Source: Flavisolibacter sp.
GTDB lineage: Bacteria > Bacteroidota > Bacteroidia > Chitinophagales > Chitinophagaceae
DNA length: 5,649 nucleotides
Direction: 5' to 3'
Assembly (NCBI GenBank): GCA_025936195.1
Contig: JAICTW010000218.1
Span: 1-5,649 of the forward strand
Under the pieces are notes generated by a model. It saw only the letters and a list, made by a program, of their open reading frames with translations. It made no database searches and was not told the DNA's origin. The position numbers were made by a program, and so were the translations under genes. The number at the start of each line of letters is the position of its first letter. Positions within the stretch are counted from its first letter, which is position 1. Shown in pieces: positions 4,362-5,649 of the stretch.

Positions 4362-5649
4362 ATGAGAAAAGGAATTTTCACTGCGATTTTTATCTTTTTT
4401 GCAATTACAGATTTTGCACAAAATATCGCGGCTTATAACAAGCAGGAAGTAATGATTCCCATGCGTGATGGCATCAAATTGTACACCGTTATTTTTACTC
4501 CCAAAGAAAAAACATCTCCGCTTCCGATATTGATGCAGCGAACTCCGTATGGCGCATCGGTTCCCGACAACTATAATATTTTGAACAACCTCTATTTCGC
4601 TAACATGGCCAAAGAAGGTTACATCATTGTGTTCCAGGACATCCGTGGCAAATACAAAAGCGAAGGCAAAATGGAAATCCATCAGCCCATCATTCACTTA
4701 AAACAAAAAGGCGCCATTGATGAAAGCACCGATACTTATGATGCCATTGATTGGTTGATTAAGAATGTTGCAAACAACAACGGCAAGGTTGGCATCCTTG
4801 GAATTTCTTACCCCGGCTGGCTGGCATTGGTGGGAACTATTGATCATCATCCTGCACTGAAAGCCGCATCGGAACAGGCCTGTATGGGCGATTTGTTTTT
4901 GGGTGATGACTTCCATCACAACGGAGCATTCCGTTTGAGTTATGGAATGGAATACACGTATGAAGTGGAACATGATCCCACAACCGATTCTGATTTTCCT
5001 TTTCCTCAATTTGATTTATATGACTGGTATTTGAATCTGGGTTCACTGAAAAATGTAAATGAAAATTATTTTCATGGAACTATTCCTACCTGGAACAATT
5101 TTGTAAAGCATCCCAGCTACGATGCTTTCTGGCAAAAGAATTCTCCTTTGAGTTATGTCAATTCTCCTGAAGTTCCCATGCTGCATGTAGGTGGTTATTT
5201 TGATCAGGAAGATATCAATGGCCCGCAACTGATGTATGCACACATGGAAAAGAAAGATTCGTTTCATCGCAATTATATTGTGCTTGGTCCATGGAATCAT
5301 GGAGGATGGGGAAGAATGACCGGAGATAGTTTGGGAAAAATTTCTTTTGAAAGAAAAACAGGAGAAGATTTTCGTGAATTGCAAAAACAATGGTTTGATT
5401 ATTGGCTGAAAGGAAACGGTAACGACAACTTCAATGAAGCCACTTGCTTTCAAACCGGAACTGATGTTTGGAAAACGTATTCAACCTGGCCACCAAAAGA
5501 AGCCAATCATAAGAAATTGTTTGTTGGTCCAAATAATAAAGCATCCTTTACACCTTCGACAAACCTTACTGGTTACACTTCGTATGTTAGCGATCCTTCC
5601 AACCCTGTTCCTTATCGTACGTTACCAATCGAACAGACCTATGGCCACG
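4362..5649 (+). CDS. Secreted CocE/NonD hydrolase, alpha-amino acid ester hydrolase-like, 3' end cut
   Basis: An open frame of 429 codons that runs off the window. Residues 1-20 are a signal peptide (GIFTAIFIFFAI, cleavage near DFAQ), so the enzyme is periplasmic or secreted. The alpha/beta-hydrolase core shows the family landmarks RTPYG (60-64), DIRGKYKSEG (93-102), nucleophile elbow GISYPG with Ser149, WFDQED-like YFDQED (279-284) with Asp281, and GPWNHGGW (309-316) with His313. Triad spacings (132 and 32) agree with Xanthomonas alpha-amino acid ester hydrolase (S174, D307, H340). The acidic cluster that grips the substrate's alpha-amino group in those enzymes is also here: Glu283, Asp284 and Asp182 or Asp183. 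Such enzymes hydrolyse alpha-amino esters and amides including ampicillin-type side chains. The family is about 600-650 residues, so the beta-rich C-terminal domain is only begun (from about 385). A dipeptidyl-peptidase S15-like role is the main alternative. Confidence 0.93.
   Translation, partial: MRKGIFTAIFIFFAITDFAQNIAAYNKQEVMIPMRDGIKLYTVIFTPKEKTSPLPILMQRTPYGASVPDNYNILNNLYFANMAKEGYIIVFQDIRGKYKSEGKMEIHQPIIHLKQKGAIDESTDTYDAIDWLIKNVANNNGKVGILGISYPGWLALVGTIDHHPALKAASEQACMGDLFLGDDFHHNGAFRLSYGMEYTYEVEHDPTTDSDFPFPQFDLYDWYLNLGSLKNVNENYFHGTIPTWNNFVKHPSYDAFWQKNSPLSYVNSPEVPMLHVGGYFDQEDINGPQLMYAHMEKKDSFHRNYIVLGPWNHGGWGRMTGDSLGKISFERKTGEDFRELQKQWFDYWLKGNGNDNFNEATCFQTGTDVWKTYSTWPPKEANHKKLFVGPNNKASFTPSTNLTGYTSYVSDPSNPVPYRTLPIEQTYGH

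Noticed and set aside
4260..5453. Several minus-strand ORFs of 69-145 codons
   Set aside because: They are antisense to the ester hydrolase, whose plus-strand frame is unbroken from 4362 to the edge and has all family motifs.

Overview
The window looks like chromosomal DNA of a member of the Bacteroidota, probably close to the Chitinophagales or Sphingobacteriales (inference). The reasons are: A/T-rich DNA with few Shine-Dalgarno sites; export signals ending in the Ala-Gln junction common in this phylum; a good TAnnTTTG-type -7 promoter element; and a Tat-plus-lipobox amidase typical of the group. There are five genes I consider certain or likely, one 5'-truncated gene of unknown function at the left edge, and one very small ORF that I only list as possible.

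Layout. Positions 3-458 hold the end of a hypothetical soluble protein. Positions 520-966 encode a standalone single-domain Y1/HUH transposase of the IS200/IS605 type, with no TnpB partner in the window. Positions 967-1341 are a 375-base gene-poor stretch. It carries a hairpin directly behind the transposase stop and three further small hairpins built on one rule: AANCC, loop TGAAG or TGAAA, GGN'TT, where the variable base is compensated on the other arm. Two of these lie in inverted orientation around a distinctly G+C-richer block of about 140 bases that has its own stem and a perfect 10-base palindrome. This resembles the RAYT/REPIN arrangement known from other bacteria and is the most interesting part of the window.

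Positions 1342-3923 are a two-gene unit, probably an operon with a 20-base gap: a secreted serine hydrolase of the class A beta-lactamase fold that seems to lack the usual omega-loop general base, and a Tat-exported lipoprotein of the amidase signature family. A small two-helix membrane protein (3931-4230, minus strand) converges on them with only 7 bases between the stop codons. It diverges from a secreted CocE/alpha-amino acid ester hydrolase-like enzyme (from 4362, running off the right edge) with all catalytic and substrate-clamp residues visible.

The three large enzymes are all predicted to leave the cytoplasm and to act on amide or ester bonds. A shared role in using or detoxifying peptides, amino amides or beta-lactam-like compounds is possible but is inference from neighbourhood only.
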